DNA from: Levilactobacillus lindianensis
GTDB taxonomy: Bacteria > Bacillota > Bacilli > Lactobacillales > Lactobacillaceae
DNA length: 60,290 bases
Assembly (NCBI RefSeq): GCF_003946095.1
Contig: NZ_RHOD01000017.1
Span: 1-60,290 of the forward strand
Reading direction: 5' to 3'
Below are positions 59,841 to 60,290 of this stretch, piece by piece. Below the pieces are notes generated by a model. It was not told the origin of the DNA. It did not search any database and was given only the letters and a program-made list of their open reading frames with translations. Position numbers and translations under genes: made by a program. Within the stretch, counting starts at the first letter, position 1. Every line of letters begins with the position of its first letter.

Positions 59841-60290
59841 TTAATCCGAACAAGCCCGGAATCTTTCAATGGCAGTCTGTTGATGATGTATTTTTAATGG
59901 TCGTTGATTAATTAGTTCAAGTGCTGCTAGGATCTCATCAGTCGTTACTTGGCTAAAATTGGTCTTTTTCGGGAAGAACCAGCGTAACCGTCTATTAAAA
60001 TATTCATTGGAACCTCGCTCCCATGGTGAATATGGATGGCAAAAATAAACTTTGATCTGATAATCCTGTTCTAAGGCCTGATAATTGGCAAACTCTTTAC
60101 CATGATCAACAGTAATGGATTTTACTTGGGGACCGAAGGCCCCCATAAACTTGCCAAAGGCGGTGTTTAGAGCCTTAGCCGTTCTATTAGGGGCTTTGAT
60201 GGCCCATAGAAGTCGGGTCTTACGTTCTACGAATGTAACCAGACATGATCGTGACTCACTTCGACTAGAAAGCACCGTATCTACTTCCCA
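59841..60290 (-). CDS. IS30-family transposase, partial (5' end outside window)
   Basis: C-terminal 149 residues of an IS30 DDE transposase. The catalytic residues are visible: Asp in WEVDTVLSS at the window edge, Asp in KSITVDHGKEFA and Glu in CHPYSPWERGSNEYFNRRLRW, with the hallmark PYSPWERG. It ends with a family-typical LINQRPLKIHHQQTAIERF. The frame runs open to the last base, so the N-terminal helix-turn-helix lies beyond the window. No internal stop is seen in this part; whether the element is complete cannot be judged. Confidence 0.92.
   Translation of the reverse strand, partial: WEVDTVLSSRSESRSCLVTFVERKTRLLWAIKAPNRTAKALNTAFGKFMGAFGPQVKSITVDHGKEFANYQALEQDYQIKVYFCHPYSPWERGSNEYFNRRLRWFFPKKTNFSQVTTDEILAALELINQRPLKIHHQQTAIERFRACSD

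Overview
The window reads as chromosome of a heterofermentative Lactobacillaceae species, most like Levilactobacillus (the L. brevis group). The pointers are a full-length phosphoketolase (35613-38072), AGGAGG-type ribosome binding sites, an asparagine T-box ahead of asnA, an Apf-type surface protein, WxL/DUF916 surface clusters and several LPXTG proteins with LPQT sorting motifs, some with KxYKxGKxW-type signal peptides. The species call is inference; no rRNA or tRNA gene is visible.

Layout. 0-8.3 kb: a broken LRR/MucBP LPXTG adhesin, a hypothetical protein, methionine aminopeptidase, a structured non-coding element (copy A), an NTF2-like protein and an 879-residue class LPXTG adhesin. 8.3-15 kb: T-box and asnA, then an AT-rich accessory patch (IS4-type element with a nonsense mutation, Old Yellow Enzyme plus MerR regulator, a wrecked DinJ/YafQ toxin-antitoxin pair), then uppP. 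15-24.8 kb: Apf-like protein, two lipoproteins (one a GH46 chitosanase), an Rgg-like regulator, a WxL fragment, a membrane protein, two aldo/keto reductases divergent from a LysR regulator, and a zinc alcohol dehydrogenase. 24.8-35.6 kb: a Pro/Glu-repeat LPXTG protein, an F420-type NADP oxidoreductase divergent from an Rrf2 regulator, structured element copy B, a three-gene WxL/DUF916 operon, an alpha/beta hydrolase, a diguanylate cyclase and a frameshifted quinone oxidoreductase. 35.6-43.2 kb: phosphoketolase, two intact toxin-antitoxin modules, a GST, a frameshifted DJ-1/PfpI gene, a VOC protein and a secreted tyrosine phosphatase. 43.2-50.8 kb: one giant lectin/MBG/tandem-repeat LPXTG adhesin whose signal peptide is out of frame. 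51.7-55.8 kb: small secreted proteins and a MarR-controlled drug ABC exporter. 55.9-59.6 kb: a compact four-gene operon of zinc-ribbon proteins (Mor-like regulator, triple zinc-ribbon protein, membrane-anchored beta-lactamase-fold protein, zinc-ribbon PrsW protease). The window ends inside an IS30 transposase.

Two themes stand out. First, cell-surface variability: the LRR adhesin, the giant adhesin and one WxL gene are disrupted, together with a transposase, a toxin-antitoxin pair and two oxidative-stress-type genes. Second, two things that look little described: the zinc-ribbon/PrsW/beta-lactamase-fold operon, which looks like an envelope sensing or proteolysis system, and a pair of roughly 200-nt elements at 4.6-4.8 and 27.8-28.0 kb whose stems are kept by compensatory base changes, suggesting a structured RNA family.
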